From contig NC_053126.1 in the NCBI RefSeq assembly GCF_010015445.1, forward strand, positions 14,072,169-14,136,168: DNA of 64,000 nucleotides, read 5' to 3'. Source of the stretch: Perca fluviatilis (taxonomy: Eukaryota > Chordata > Actinopteri > Perciformes > Percidae). The notes under the pieces are model-generated. The model saw only the letters and a list, made by a program, of their open reading frames with translations. It did no database searches and was not told the DNA's origin. The position numbers and the translations under genes are program-made. Positions 1-25,225 of this stretch are shown here, one piece after another (position 1 is the first letter of the stretch; every line of letters starts with the position of its first letter).

Positions 1-1370
1 CTGAGGTGAGGCAGTCTTTGATTTTGTTTAGCTCTGAAGTATGAGCTAGAAGACTAGGTGCCTTTTTAAAGGCCCGGACACACAGAGCCAATAATCGGCC
101 GTTGGACAATGTGGCGAGGTCGGTGACTCGAGTCTGTTTGGTGTGTTCCGTGCCATCGTCCTTCATTTTGGCCGATTTGACATGTATAATCGGCAGGGCG
201 GGCACTGCCGGCAGTCGGAATCAAATGACCCATCTGATTGGTAGAGTGCTAAGCCGGAAACGGGGAGCGGAATGAGCGTGACTAGAGTCTCTCAGAATCT
301 GACAAATCTTTTAAACTGACTTTTGTCTATCTGAAATGAAGACAGATTCAGCAACTGCATGGCCTATTTCTCGCTTAAAATGTTTTCAGAAACACGTTTC
401 GGTGAACTGTTTTAGTACAATATGTGATCGTATTCTGAACAAGCCGCCATGACAGTCTGTCTTTTGAATTTCCAGAGAAAACCATTGACATATATAAAAA
501 GGACCAATAGACCCCGTTACTCTGGACGGAGACCAGTGAGTGCTATTAGAAGCACTTTTCCGGTGATCGCTAGCTTTACTGCACAGCCTCCAACTGAGAG
601 AGACAACGTAAATGTGACGTGAGCAACGTGTCTGAAAGTTGGAAGTCTTCTGGTAGCTGTGCCAAGAGAAATCTCAATCATTCCCAATCTTACAGAGACG
701 GAGAGCGTAGGTATATGTAAGGAGATAACATAAGCACAGGCTAATTATTGCTAACTAACATGCTAGTTAACATTAGTAATTAAACCTAAACAGCTAAGTA
801 AGTCGAAACTGCCTGCGAGCTTCTCCTGTACTATACGGTAATTCCTCTACTATGCGACAGTAAGTCACTTGGTTATGACACAATCGTTAGCCTATTTTTA
901 CAAAAGCGTCTGCTACGGAGCCACAACGTGAGGTACAAGGTAATGGAGCCTTTTACACGTTGTCGTGTTTCTTTAGAACTAAACAATGGACAAATAGTCT
1001 TTAAACGCTTCAGATGTAAAGTTATTCGCAGTCAAGTGACGTAAAAAAAATGCATAAAAAAATGGCAGTCAGTGGAATGCTAACAGGAGGTGATACCTTT
1101 GTAGCAACAAAATGGCGCGGAGGTTCGAGTTCTGAAGCGAAGCTTACCCCCTTGGAGAAAACAGATCCACGTGACGCGTTCGTCCAATCAGCTGCCGCTT
1201 TTCATTTTTGGGCGACAATGCAGAATAGCGCCGCCTGCTGTTATGGAGACGTATTACGTCTCGTCTCTTCGGTGTGTTCTGAGGCATTTTTTTGACCAAC
1301 TCGGGGAGACTGATCAGTCCAACTGCCTTTTCTGCCGACGGTTGGCCGTCTGGTTGGTGTGTAAGCAGCT
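1..1370. mobile_element. Old non-autonomous DNA transposon (or two adjoining ones)
   Basis: Left part (from about 68) cggacacacagagccaata then atcggccgttgg. The right end near 1320-1365, reversed, reads acacaccaaccagacggcc then aaccgtcgg: diverged inverted ends of a repeat style common in fish. Bases 290-480 recur inverted at 42330-42510. No coding capacity; the short frames are chance. Confidence 0.5.
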
Positions 1371-3280
1371 TAACCTCACATCCTGCTTTCTTAACATTGT
1401 GGAATAAAAATACACTTAGAAATCCTGCATCTGTCCGTGCTATGTGTAAATGGCTATTTGAATAGATGTGGCATTGAGAGGTATGCTTGTTAGCATGCTT
1501 GATAAAACAAAAACTTATCACTGCACTGCTTACGGCATATTCGTCTCACAAGAGTACAACAATAGCAAATACACTGCAAGCACTGTAGTAAAAAAGACAC
1601 CTTATGCATAGAGGGAAGTTGAAAGTCACTGCCATTCAGAGACTGAGGGATATAAAATAAGCATTCTGACATTGTATTTAGACTTGGTTTCATTAGCGAA
1701 TGCCTTTTATCCTTAATTACAGTTTTTCATCTCTTCTTCCCTTCCACCTTCCTCATTCCTTTTTTCCTTTTCCTGTAGTCTGTCCTCAGCAGCCTCTCTG
1801 CAAGCTGTCATCCTCTCTACCTCAAGCTATAATCAATTCCCAGGCGATGTGCAGGAACTTTATAGTGGGAAATCTGTCACCTGCTCTGCATGCACAATCT
1901 GAAACCCACATGGGTAACAAATGGCAGAGTCAGTGCCAGATATAGGAGTTTACAAAGATGACATCACCAGTGTGGCTTGGGATCTGCTATCCTTAATTAG
2001 GAAAGATTAATTAATAATTCTTTTGGCAAGTTGGTCCTAGATGAAATGCCCCATTCGCTTGGGATGTGCCTATGTGTTTACACTAACACAGTGTACGAGA
2101 GTCTGCACAATGGAGCTGTTGTATTTGACACAAATGCTCCATGGAGAAAACCTTAAATGCCTATTGAGCAGTGTATTAAAGATGTCCAACTAAGGGAGAT
2201 GGCAAGAAAAAACCAGTATGCAAAAGTGTTTTCTCTTTGGTTTTAATGGACATTCAATCATACATGATTCTCTTTTGTGCATCTGTGCTTCATTAAATTC
2301 TGTTCTGGTCGAGGTGTGCTGCATGCCATATAGCCAGAGGGGCTACACCCACCGTCTGTATGTGTCATGCAACAAAAAATGGCTCCATTTGCAGTGGAGG
2401 AACTATTGTTCTGATGTACTTCCCCTTCTATCTTCCTTGGTCCTTACTTTCATTCCCATCTCTAAATCTATTATTACTGTGTTGTGAGTGCATGTTTAGT
2501 GGATCTAGTGAGTGGTTGTGATTGAGTATGGCACGTGAGCCTTTGTCTGCACAGATTTCCTATGTTTCCTCTCTTAATTGAGATTCATGTTACACCAGAT
2601 TGCCATGTGCCATTTAAGCAGACTTGCACAGCAGGATGTTGGCACAGCTTGGAGATAGAAACCTGCCCTTGCTTTAACAGTTGCATCTATTCCTCTTTAG
2701 GCCCAACTCCAGTCATACTCATAATTTATGGTTTGTGAATGGCTATAGTGGTGAAGGGATAGTGTGAATATTAATGAAGGTCATGGGTATGTATTTTGTG
2801 TGCTGCCCCATCCAACAGAATACTGTATTTACTATCTATAAGAGAAGGTTCTATGTCTACCAAAAACACTGCTGCCATGAAGGAATCTGTCATGCAGTTA
2901 AACCAGAGCTATTATCTTAGGTTGAGTAGAAATTGGATGAGATGAATGCAGGGTGGGTGGGGTTGGTGGAATTTTACAGTCATAACTTCTTTGAAGAATT
3001 TGCTGTCACTTTGATTAAAGGGCTAAGGGTGGTGATTAGAGCGCTGACTGAAGTCAGCTTTTTTATCTTCTAGTTTTAATAAATCATATATGATCAGAGG
3101 AACTATAACACCCCCTTCCCACAAGTGAAAAACCCCTTTCTGCTTGTAATGATGGAAGATGAGAGAGAAAGCGTTTGCTAGATGTTGCTGGGAATTTCAG
3201 AGGTAGGAAAATTAATATATACATTTTTTTTTGGATGACACATTTACTTCCTTCTGTCACTCTTTTTTTCCCTCCTGTTC

Positions 3281-3283
<3 letters not shown>

Positions 3284-3373
<90 letters not shown>
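3284..3373. repeat. CA microsatellite, about 45 units
   Basis: Uninterrupted acac run. Confidence 0.98.
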
Positions 3374-3374
<1 letters not shown>

Positions 3375-6240
3375 GCACTGAGGCTCAGCCAATCCAAGAG
3401 AGTGACTGATTCCTGTGCTGAGAGCAGATCTTTGTCAGATCTGTCTCCATCACATCACAGGCCTGCTCTCTGACTCATCAGCATACGTTTGTAGCACCAG
3501 GATCTATTCCTCCAGCCTCTTCTTAGCCCTTGCATGTTCCGCTTCTCTGCTCACTCCCACACTTTTTCTTCCTCCTTTTCCTTGCTTTTGCTTTTTTTTT
3601 CCTACTTGAAAACCTAGTTCAGCCCACGATTCTCATTGCCTCTTGATTATCCCATTAAATTTGTGCAAAATAAACCGCTTGTATTGTTTATCTTTTGTTA
3701 TTACACAGCCTTGTTGAATACTCGATTTTTGATTTGGCTTTCTACGGTTTTATTTTTGAACCCCTTCAGGCTGATTCAAGACCTCTCCGCCTCCATCACC
3801 CTGTCGTGGTTCTAATACGCAATAATGACTGACTCGCTCTGCATTATCCCTTACGTAGTTGTTATAATTCTAAGATTACATAAATTATACACAGCGTTGT
3901 TAAACTGCCGTACTACTACAAATTTACCTGATGAAGGTCCAAGACCGAAACTTATTTTCTAATTAAATTATTGCTTGCGTAATAGTCAGTGTGCTGGACT
4001 TTTTCTAAACTGCCATACTAAAATATAGTTTTCTGTTTACAGCTTATTTTTTTCATTTAAATAATTGGGTCCTGTGAAATTCATAGCAAAGCCTCTAATC
4101 CTCTCATTTTCCTCTCTTCCATCCTGTCCTTTTCCTTCATCCCTCTGCTTCATAGTCAACACATCAGTGGGTTTGTTGATGTCAGATGTTGGTTTCTGGC
4201 CCCCTTCCAGACCTATTTCTTCCATGTCTGTGTGCTTTCTGTCACTCCCAGGTCTTGTCTAATGTGGCTTTTGGTCCGTCAGTCACTGTGGCTGTGGCTC
4301 AGTGACTCAGACTAAACAAATGGCACAATGTCTGTAACTTCCCATAGTAATGGGCCTGGTGTGTCGCCTTGTGGTATCCCTTTCGCATGCTATTGCCTCC
4401 CAATTTTTCAGCCTCAAAGAATCTAGTCTCCCAAAGATATTCAGCATCTTAGCATAAAAGTATGAAGTCGCTATAATGCACATGAAGGCTTTGTCATAGT
4501 ACTGACTCTGCTCTGATGTGCTCTACCACAGTGCTTTCATCCTTGCTGTTTATTTTAGTTCAGATATGTTAAAGGAAACTGCAATTGACTGAGAGCTTGG
4601 TCTCCTACTATGCATTAGCAATCTTCCACTAGGGAGCAATCCTGGTCAGGAAGATGCAATGCTTACATAAGCACAAAAGTGATACATGGTAAACAAAAAA
4701 AGCAGCATTTTTTAATATAGTTATTGTAGCTTCATATACTACAGTGTGTGCATTGGCCATGTATGTATGCTTTTAAGGCTTAGTGAGGGTAAGTCTTTAA
4801 TTTGAAAATGTTTGTGTCTGGAGGACGAGCATGACTTTGCATTTTGATTAAGCTCCTCACTGTAAGCTACGTCCAGCTCTCTTCTCAGCCCCTCCTCGCT
4901 AGACAAGTTCACTTTGACTGATTTTCTCTTTCATCTCTCCTTCTGACCAAGTCACTTCTTTGCCCTCCCCTTTAACTAGAGATGGTACTTCTCATTTGAC
5001 TGTCCAACAGGCTCTGGAAATACATCACTGCTTCAAAGCATGCAGGCGATGGCCAGAACCAGCCAGCCAATGAGGCTGCTGTCCAGCCCTCACTTAGTAC
5101 GACCATCTGGCTAATGAGCTGTCAGTCACTCCCCAGGGGCCGGCCAAGCCCGAAACCAAGAGGCAATCAATCTCTTCTAGCGTGGACACTCAATTATTCC
5201 CTATTGTTAAAACCTTGGGCCCAAGTGACAGCTTTTCTTCGTACTAGGCATTTTGTCCGGAAATGGTTCTCTGTCCTTGTGAAAAAGGTGAAGATTGTGG
5301 CATTAGACCCTTGCAAGATAATTTATTACTTAGTTCTACTCAATATATATTTACTTTTAAAGACTGTAGTACACTAATATCCCCACTGTTTTCTGCAGGC
5401 ATTGCTTATAGATTTTCCTGGAGGTAATGTTCAAGGCTCTGTGAATCCTGATTGGTGCCATGAGAATAAAAAGGAAATCAACTACTTGTGGTCTAATGAG
5501 ATTAGAGTCCAAGGGGCCCATTCAGAAGCTCTGGGTTATGGGTGTCAGTGACATCAGGGGTCTCTCCTCAAAGTGTGTGTTTTCTTTTGGTGGAGCAGGG
5601 CGTTTGTGGGCATCTGGTAGCTGCAGGGTTTGTCAAGTGATCACACACCCTTTTGTTAAGCTGGAGCGAGACTGTTAACCATCTGTGCAGACAAACACAC
5701 TGCCGTTGGCATGGTCCTCCCCTTTTGCCGTACATGTTTGTCTATGTAATTTTTTTTAGCAGCCTTGTTCAGTAGTAGTAGTTGTATCTTAGCTTAGTTC
5801 CACTCCATCCTCATTTTATTTCATTTTATTTCTTGTCCTGGAGATGGCAAGAAGCTAGACTCCATACACTGGTGCTCATGGTTTAGCTATAATGTCCTTA
5901 TAGTGTGTGACAGTATGAGCTTATAAACTTCATACTCCACCAATCCTTCGTCCCTCCCACAACTTGGATTAATTTGGATGAGGTGGGAATACATTCTCAC
6001 GCAAAAACCATACAGCATGTCATTCTCAACAGAGGTTACAATGAGCTGAAGGACAGAACTACGATGAGAATAGAGTAAGATTTGTATTCTGTGTGTCCAT
6101 AGGGCTGCCTACAAAGACTGTATTTTACAGGCCAGGCATTGTCATGTGGGAAGTAAAGGGGGGAGGGTTCTGGAGAAAATTTGTGTATCCTTTTTGTGCA
6201 TATTTATAGTGTGCAGTACACATGTCAGCCATTGTTAATT

Positions 6241-6265
6241 GTGTGTGTGTGTGTGTGTGTGTGTG
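6241..6265. repeat. GT microsatellite, 12 units
   Basis: Uninterrupted gtgt run. Confidence 0.97.
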
Positions 6266-6496
6266 GAGAAGCATGCACAGGCTTATGAGTGTGAGGCAGC
6301 TTGGTGAGTCACTGCTCTCACAGCCGTGCTCTCTACCCCGTATTGACTCTCTCTCCCCTCCCCAGTCTGTTCTTTGCAGCAGCAGCATGAGCGTGCTCCA
6401 TAGAGCCAGACCTTTGTCCACATCATAATCGTAGTCGTCCGTTTCTCTTCTCTTCAGTTACAGCTCATCACATTACTGGCTCTGTTTGAATATATT

Positions 6497-7009
6497 AGGG
6501 ATGCACCGAATCCAGATTTTTGGGGTTCGGCCAAATACCATATCCACTGGTTAAGATTCTGCCGAAACCGAATACCGAATCCTACTCCCATCCTCAGTCC
6601 ATTAACACAGTAAACACATTAGTGAAGTAAACAACGTCCACAGCAGTGTATTTTTTTTTTTCTTCCTTTCTGTCCTTCCTTTGCCGTACCTGAAGCTGCT
6701 GCATTTTGGCTGCTGTATGTAGATTCCTTCATGCACAACTCGTATTCTTTCAGATGTTTCATACGCAAATGTTTTAACAGCGGCGACGTTGTGTATTGTT
6801 TGGGGTCCTTGCCACCACGAGACAAATCGGCATTGCAAATTGAACAGTCCACCTACGGTAAAAAAACGTCCCTTAATCAACGGTGGCGCCATTACGTCGA
6901 CCAGTGTAGCGCGCGTAGGGTTCGGTGGAAAAGAATTCTAAGGTTTGGAAGAAACCAAACCCCGTCAAAAAGCCCAATATTTGGCCGAATCCTGTATTCG
7001 GTGCATCCT
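6497..7009 (-). mobile_element. hAT-like element remnant with BED finger
   Basis: Inverted ends: agggatgcaccgaat at 6497 and attcggtgcatcct at the right, reversed aggatgcaccgaat. The longer ends also share gattcggccaaat-type sequence. The minus strand keeps a transposase-type N-terminus. No clean 8-bp target duplication was found. About 510 bp, so it is internally deleted. Confidence 0.7.
6619..6852 (-). pseudogene. BED-type zinc finger fragment of a hAT transposase
   Basis: A 77-codon open frame: DCSICNADL then SPLLKHLRMKH gives C-x2-C and H-x4-H ligands of a BED finger, the DNA-binding N-terminus of hAT transposases. The catalytic and dimerisation domains are absent. The frame runs into low-complexity Lys-rich sequence. 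Likely a deletion derivative, mobilised if at all by a full-length relative. Confidence 0.6.
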
Positions 7010-8832
7010 TGGAACAAATGCTGAGGTAGGAATAATGCATTCAAATTAAAATAAAGCAGGAGAAGCGGAGTATGTATGTTACTTTATTTAGATTTATATG
7101 TATGCACTAGAACATTGGATGATTCATACAGTACTGTAGTTGTTGGACTTGTGTCATTGTTATCTGAAGGCCACTCAGTGGACCCACAAAGCATGTAATG
7201 CTATCTTATCCTCAAGTTGAAGATGTATTGGAGACATATTCATCCAGTCTATGCCTTTCTGCACCAATCAACAGCCTTGAACATTAGTGGGTGATTCCCC
7301 TGGAAACTGAGCGCAGCCTAACGTGCCTCAAAGGTAGCATCCAGATGTGAGATGCAGCCTAGCACAGCATGAACGTGAGCTTGTTACCTGTCCGACCCTT
7401 GTTCCAGTGGTCTGTGCCAGCAGTGGATCAATAGCTGATCTAATGGAACGTTAAAAGCCCTGGGTGCAGAGAAAGGCAGGACTGCTGACACTGAGGAGTA
7501 GATGGCCTCTGGACCATGGTGAGAGGGAGAGAGAACCGAGAGCAGAGAACGATTTTCTGATGCTATAGGGGTGTTGAGGCAGGGGAGGGTGAGGGGGTGC
7601 GTGGCATTGGCAGGGTTTCTTGTTTTTGAATTTGAGTCCTGGTGCAGTGGGGATCAACACCTTCGCTGCTTAGGTAGGATAGGCTCAAAGAGGCAACTAA
7701 AATACATATTTAGGAAATCAGTTGAATTCACCTGTGGTGCCCGTCTATTTACCTTTTGCTCGTGCATCTAGGGTTTCATTTAGAATCTAAAAACACCTGT
7801 CCTGCTTCACTCTATGCCTTTAATCTCCTCTGTGCCCTCTTTTGCTCTTAGCGTGACAATGACACAAGCTCTACCTCAAAATTTCAAAGAGTCTGCTGTA
7901 GGTGTGTTCAGTTTAAGTGTCAGTTAACACTTTGTTCCTTCCCTTTACTCACCATACATCCCTCTTGGCAAAGCATCCCTCGCTGATTTGTTTGTGTCCC
8001 CTCCTATACACCCATTCAGAGCTGGCTGCCTAATAGACCAATATGAATACAAATCGAGCTTAGTGTCTGTGACCCTGAATATCCCCTCCACTGCAATGTC
8101 ATCACAATCCAGCCCACGCCTACTAATGCTCTGCCAAAACACAGACCTGACTGAGTTTTGCGGTCTGTCTCTGCAGCAGTGCATAGTAGCATTTGTCTGG
8201 TGTTTCATGTAACACCCCTATCCCTAGCCTACCATGATATGAGCAGATTAATATTCAATTACTTCTGGTACCCTCTGACAACTTCTCCATACAAATGGAT
8301 GTCTGTGCAGGACTGTTATTTCAATCTTGCACCCACCTGCTCCGATCATTTCCACACACTCCCACAGATGAGCTTTACCAGGTTTGCAGATATTCAGATC
8401 TCTACCGTGACATTTTTGTTGTTGAAAATGTCTTATCACACACATAACATATCTATTTTTTTATTTAAAGAAATGCACATGGAGTTACTCAACTGTTATT
8501 AAGCCATATTCAGGAGAGATTTATTCCTTTTTTTTTCAAAATAAAAGATCTTCAGGCAGTATAGTGGCTAGAAAAATGGATCAATTTGTTCTTAATCAGA
8601 TCAAGATTCAGAGCAGCAGTATTAGTGTTATTGTTAATATATATATAAATGAGATGTGGATTAGGGATGGACAGTTTGTGTGACATTTCGACTGTCAAAC
8701 AAAAATGTACGTGAAACAGAACTGTATTTGGCAAGGCATTTGGATGCACATAGTTTATTGGAGCACAAAGCATTTCTGCATAGTCGAGACCAATATCCAC
8801 CACCGTCCGTGTATGAATATGTGTGTGATTGG
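7010..8832. other. Non-coding interval
   Basis: Unique-looking AT-balanced sequence. Open frames of up to 114 codons show no domain, no splice context and no repeats; nothing is supported. Confidence 0.5.
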
Positions 8833-9673
8833 CAGGGGTGTGAATCTTCACTGGTCTCACAATTTGATTCGATTACGATTACCCTGTCCTCGATTCGTTA
8901 TCCCGATGCATCACAATGCGCCACCTCCTCAATATTATTATACAGTACGGGCCAAAAGTTTGGACACACCTTCTCATTCAATGCGTTTCTTTATTTTCAT
9001 GACTATTTACATTGTAGATTCTCACTGAAGGCATCAAAACTATGAATGAACACATAAGGATTTATGTACTTAACAAAAAAGTGTGAAATAACTGAAAACA
9101 TGTCTTATATTTTAGATTCGTCAAAGTAGCCATCCTTTGCTTTTTTTGATAACTCTGCAAACTCTTGGTGTTCTCTCAATGAGCTTCATGAGGTAGTCAC
9201 CTGAAGTGGTTTTCACTTCACAGGTGTGTTTTGTCAGGGTTAATTAGTGGATTTTTTTTCCCATATTAATAAAAAAGCAAAGGGTGGCTACTTTGAAGAA
9301 TCTAAAATATAAGACATGTTTTCAGTTATTTCACACTGTTTTGTTAAGTACATAATTCCATATGTGTTCATTCATAGTTTTGATGCCTTCAGTGAGAATC
9401 TACAATGTAAATAGTCATGAAAATAAAAAGGAAACGCATTGAATGAGGTGTGTCCAAACTTTTGGCCTGTACTGTATATTGCTACACATTGTTTTCATCA
9501 ACAAATTCAAGCAGTCAGCTATATCTGAACTCCCCTTTTTATTGTATCTACTCTTAAAAAGACACTTCCTCAATGTAGCGGAGTCTGAACACAGCAGAAA
9601 AAAGACATCAGTAGGCAATAATCGATTATGGTCTGTCACTGCATCGATGCAGAATCGGCCATCAACACCCTTA
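8833..9673. mobile_element. hAT-like non-autonomous element, split by a later insertion
   Basis: Left end caggggtgtgaatcttcac; right end atcaacaccctta (reversed taagggtgttgat). Flanking 8-mers gtgattgg (8825-8832) and gtgaatgg (9674-9681) match 7 of 8, as expected for a hAT target duplication. Both halves carry diverged gattcgatt / aatcgattat motifs. Interrupted at 8943-9474 by a Tc1-type MITE. Confidence 0.7.
8943..9474. mobile_element. Tc1/mariner MITE with long TIRs
   Basis: Begins cagtacgggccaaaagtttg, ends caaacttttggcctgtactg, flanked by TA on both sides. The TIRs are about 207 bp (8943-9150 and 9268-9474) and nearly identical. The 117-bp core has no transposase but has a small hairpin around cacctgaagtgg / cacttcacaggtg. 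Confidence 0.88.
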
Positions 9674-9681
9674 GTGAATGG

Positions 9682-10720
9682 GTAAATGAGAGGCAAACTG
9701 TTAAGTGCTTTGTCTGGGAAGGTAGAAAAGCGCTATATAGATCCTGACCATTTACCATCCTAATATTGGCCTCATTATACTGACTGCCCACTTCCAACCA
9801 TATTATATACTGAAAAGCCTTTGTTCGCACCATTTGTATTGGTTAAAGCTTTGTGATAAAATAAACCTAAAATGTTGTGGGCTTGGATGTTTGAGGTTTT
9901 AAGTCATCATTTGAGTTAAGTGTCAATGCTTTATTATACCACACAAGTGGTTTAGGTTTTAGTTGTGTTATCCCATTGCACAGACTGTTATGTGTCATCC
10001 AGAGAGATGGGAGTGAAACTGACTAGCACAACTTCTTTTACAACAATACACTTTAATGTTGTTCATATGGTTTCAAGTTATGCTATTGTATCTCTTGTCA
10101 AAAGATAGCAGTAGGCAGACAATCCTGTAAAGGGCCCTTACGTTTCTGTCTAATAGCTTAAGCAAGGTGTGTAGGAGTGTGAGTCTTTCTTCCAAGCTAG
10201 TTTCACACAGTGTACTAGAAACTGAAAACTGGTAAATCTCACCAGCCAATAGTTTCTTTCTCATTTTGTTTCTCTTCACCTTTGCTTCAAACCTACTTTC
10301 CCTCTGTCTTCTCTCTCTGAGTGGGCGACTCATTGCGGCATGGTCTGCACCCTGAAAGGCTTTGATTAGATCACTCTCTTTTCTTTCTTATTCAATTTCT
10401 CCCTCTCAAAGCAGGCTTGCAGACTACATGTTGCTGTGTTTTCACTCACATTACCAACAGAACTGTATAGGTAAAGCATTTAGTGTAATCACTGCTAAAA
10501 ATGCATTTGCTAAAGTACTTATTGTGAAATGATGGCGTCTTAGTACACAATCTGCATGTTATAGGCTACATTTTTAAAGCAGCAGAAGTGAAATGGAATT
10601 GGGCATTTTCGTCATACCGTATCACATCTCTAATGCAGCTTGTTCGGCCAGTGTCACCTCGCGCAGCTCCACCACAATTAAGGCTCCAGGCTTAGCAGCC
10701 ATTACACAGGTATTCAGCCA
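9682..10720. other. Non-coding interval
   Basis: Bases 9690-9760 (agcgctatatagatc then ccatttaccat) resemble a common fish repeat fragment. An 86-codon minus frame at 10073-10333 shows no domain. Nothing else is seen. Confidence 0.5.
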
Positions 10721-10722
10721 TA

Positions 10723-12301
<1,579 letters not shown>

Positions 12302-12320
12302 TATAGCCTGTATGTCTGTG

Positions 12321-12731
12321 AGGCCTGTCGCTGCCCGATGTGAGTCGAGTGCAGATGTGAGTTACGCATGCGTCACTTTGCGACAAGTAGCCTGCTAGCC
12401 TACAAGAACCTGCTAACGAGAGACCTCTGTAATGTCAATACAATAAAAATGGACCTACATAACGAAGTTCGTTCACTGCTGGCTACAAGTTGGCAATCAA
12501 ACACAACAAAGGCTGTTACTTGAATGGCGTTTTGAGCTAACGTTAGCAATCAAACGATCATTGATAGCTAAAACGTTTTTGAAATGATTTCCATCTTCTG
12601 TTTGTAATAACAAAAGTTTATTTTATGGATTTCACAAATTTCAGTATGACACGTTATGCCGTAAACCGTTTAAATCTGAGCACGCGCAACTCACATCTGC
12701 ACTCGACTCACATCAGGCAGTGACAAGGCCT
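12321..12731. mobile_element. TIR element (MITE), about 410 bp
   Basis: Left end aggcctgtcgctgcccgatg then tgagtcgagtgcagatgtg; the right end, reversed, reads aggccttgtcactgcctgat then gtgagtcgagtgcagatgtg. About 50 bp of inverted repeat with few mismatches. The AT-rich core has no coding capacity. The terminal AGGCCT is itself palindromic, so the boundary and target duplication are ambiguous. Family not recognised. Confidence 0.75.
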
Positions 12732-13570
12732 ATGTTTCTGTGTTTATTAGCTTGACTAGTGTTGGATGCTCTAACAGTGACACCTGTTAGTAGGGGTTTG
12801 TGTGTGTGTTAAATGTGAGAGCTCTTAGACAGCTGTGGTCTTAAGGCCTTCATAATGCAGTTCCAAATGAAGATCCAAACTCAGGTACATGTGCACCTGT
12901 GCGCACACACAGCATCTGTATCACATTTCTGCCCAATAAATTGTGACAATCTTCACCACACTTGTCTGCCACACTTTGATCAGTTCATCTTTTCTCTCCC
13001 TTTTATCACACTGCATTTCACTACTCAGACTTGCATAAGATGGGGACCTGTGCAACTGTTCAGCCCCTGTAGGGCTCATTTATTGCAGGTTTGCAGAAGA
13101 TGTCAGGCACTCTTAATCTTCAATTTCTCTGGGTTACCTCTGGGTGCTGTAGTCAAACCAATTACACACACTCCAGCTACTGTTAGTGTGTGCTTCAGAC
13201 AAATTCTGCTTGCCTTCTTCAATGTGCCTGCCAAGCAATAAATCCCATCATGCCCTGCATGTGTTAGCGAGCGAAAGATTCAGTGTGGAATTATGTTGAT
13301 ATTCAACTGCATTGAATTTGTCAACAGGCCCAGCAATCTTTACTTTGTCTTCATATCGGGTCTATTCAATCACCGTGTCATCCAAAGTGTTTGCGTCTGA
13401 TTTAGCTGGCAGAATGTTCCACTCTGCCTGCCTATGCCACTCTACAGTATAGCTCAGGGCTCTGTCCTGCTGCAGAGAATTTTCTCACCACACTGACTGT
13501 CCTCTCCTTTTTTGCTCCCAATTCCTTTCCCTCCTCCAACCCCCTTTCTCCTTTGGGTCTTTCTTTCCAG
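12732..13570 (+). other. End of presumed usp22 intron 1
   Basis: Non-coding; it ends in a strong pyrimidine tract before the exon 2 acceptor. Confidence 0.6.
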
Positions 13571-24708
<11,138 letters not shown>

Positions 24709-25138
24709 TCTTTCTGACCACTGACCATGAAGAACCACTGCTTCTAATGAGAGAGCCAAGGGACTGGGGACAGGATGAAACAGAATTACACAAACCTACC
24801 TGAAACTCTTTGACTAACCAGTCTGCTCCTCCAGCTCTGGAGGACAAAAATAAAAAGACGTGTGAAATCATGCAACCTTTCAAAAGAAAACGAAAACAAA
24901 CAAGCACTGAGCTACTTCTTGGCATCTACTTGACAAAACTGAATGAAGAGGAGTGTAGGAGGAGGAAGAGTCATGCGTCGTCAGTTCCTGGCTTGGGCAG
25001 AGTGAAGAGGCCCCACACCCCTCACGCTCTCTCCCTTCCCCTAGAGGGGAGGTGGGGGAGGGGGGGGGGAGACAGGGGCTGTCTTGAGTGTTGATTGGGC
25101 ACATCTGGATTTTACTTACAGTATTCTGACCCCCTCCA

Positions 25139-25225
<87 letters not shown>

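Larger units (their letters stand above)
1371..6496. other. Non-coding, probably usp22 intron 1
   Basis: No gene recognised. Apart from the CA microsatellite at 3284-3373 and the GT run at 6241-6265, no structured repeat was seen. Confidence 0.5.

Noticed and set aside
1144..1521. 125-codon minus-strand frame
   Set aside because: It lies in a DNA-repeat end and downstream flank, with no domain and no splice context.
3175..3473. Open frames rich in Thr-His repeats (also at 25084, 53567 and 44858)
   Set aside because: They are translations of CA/GT microsatellites, not proteins.
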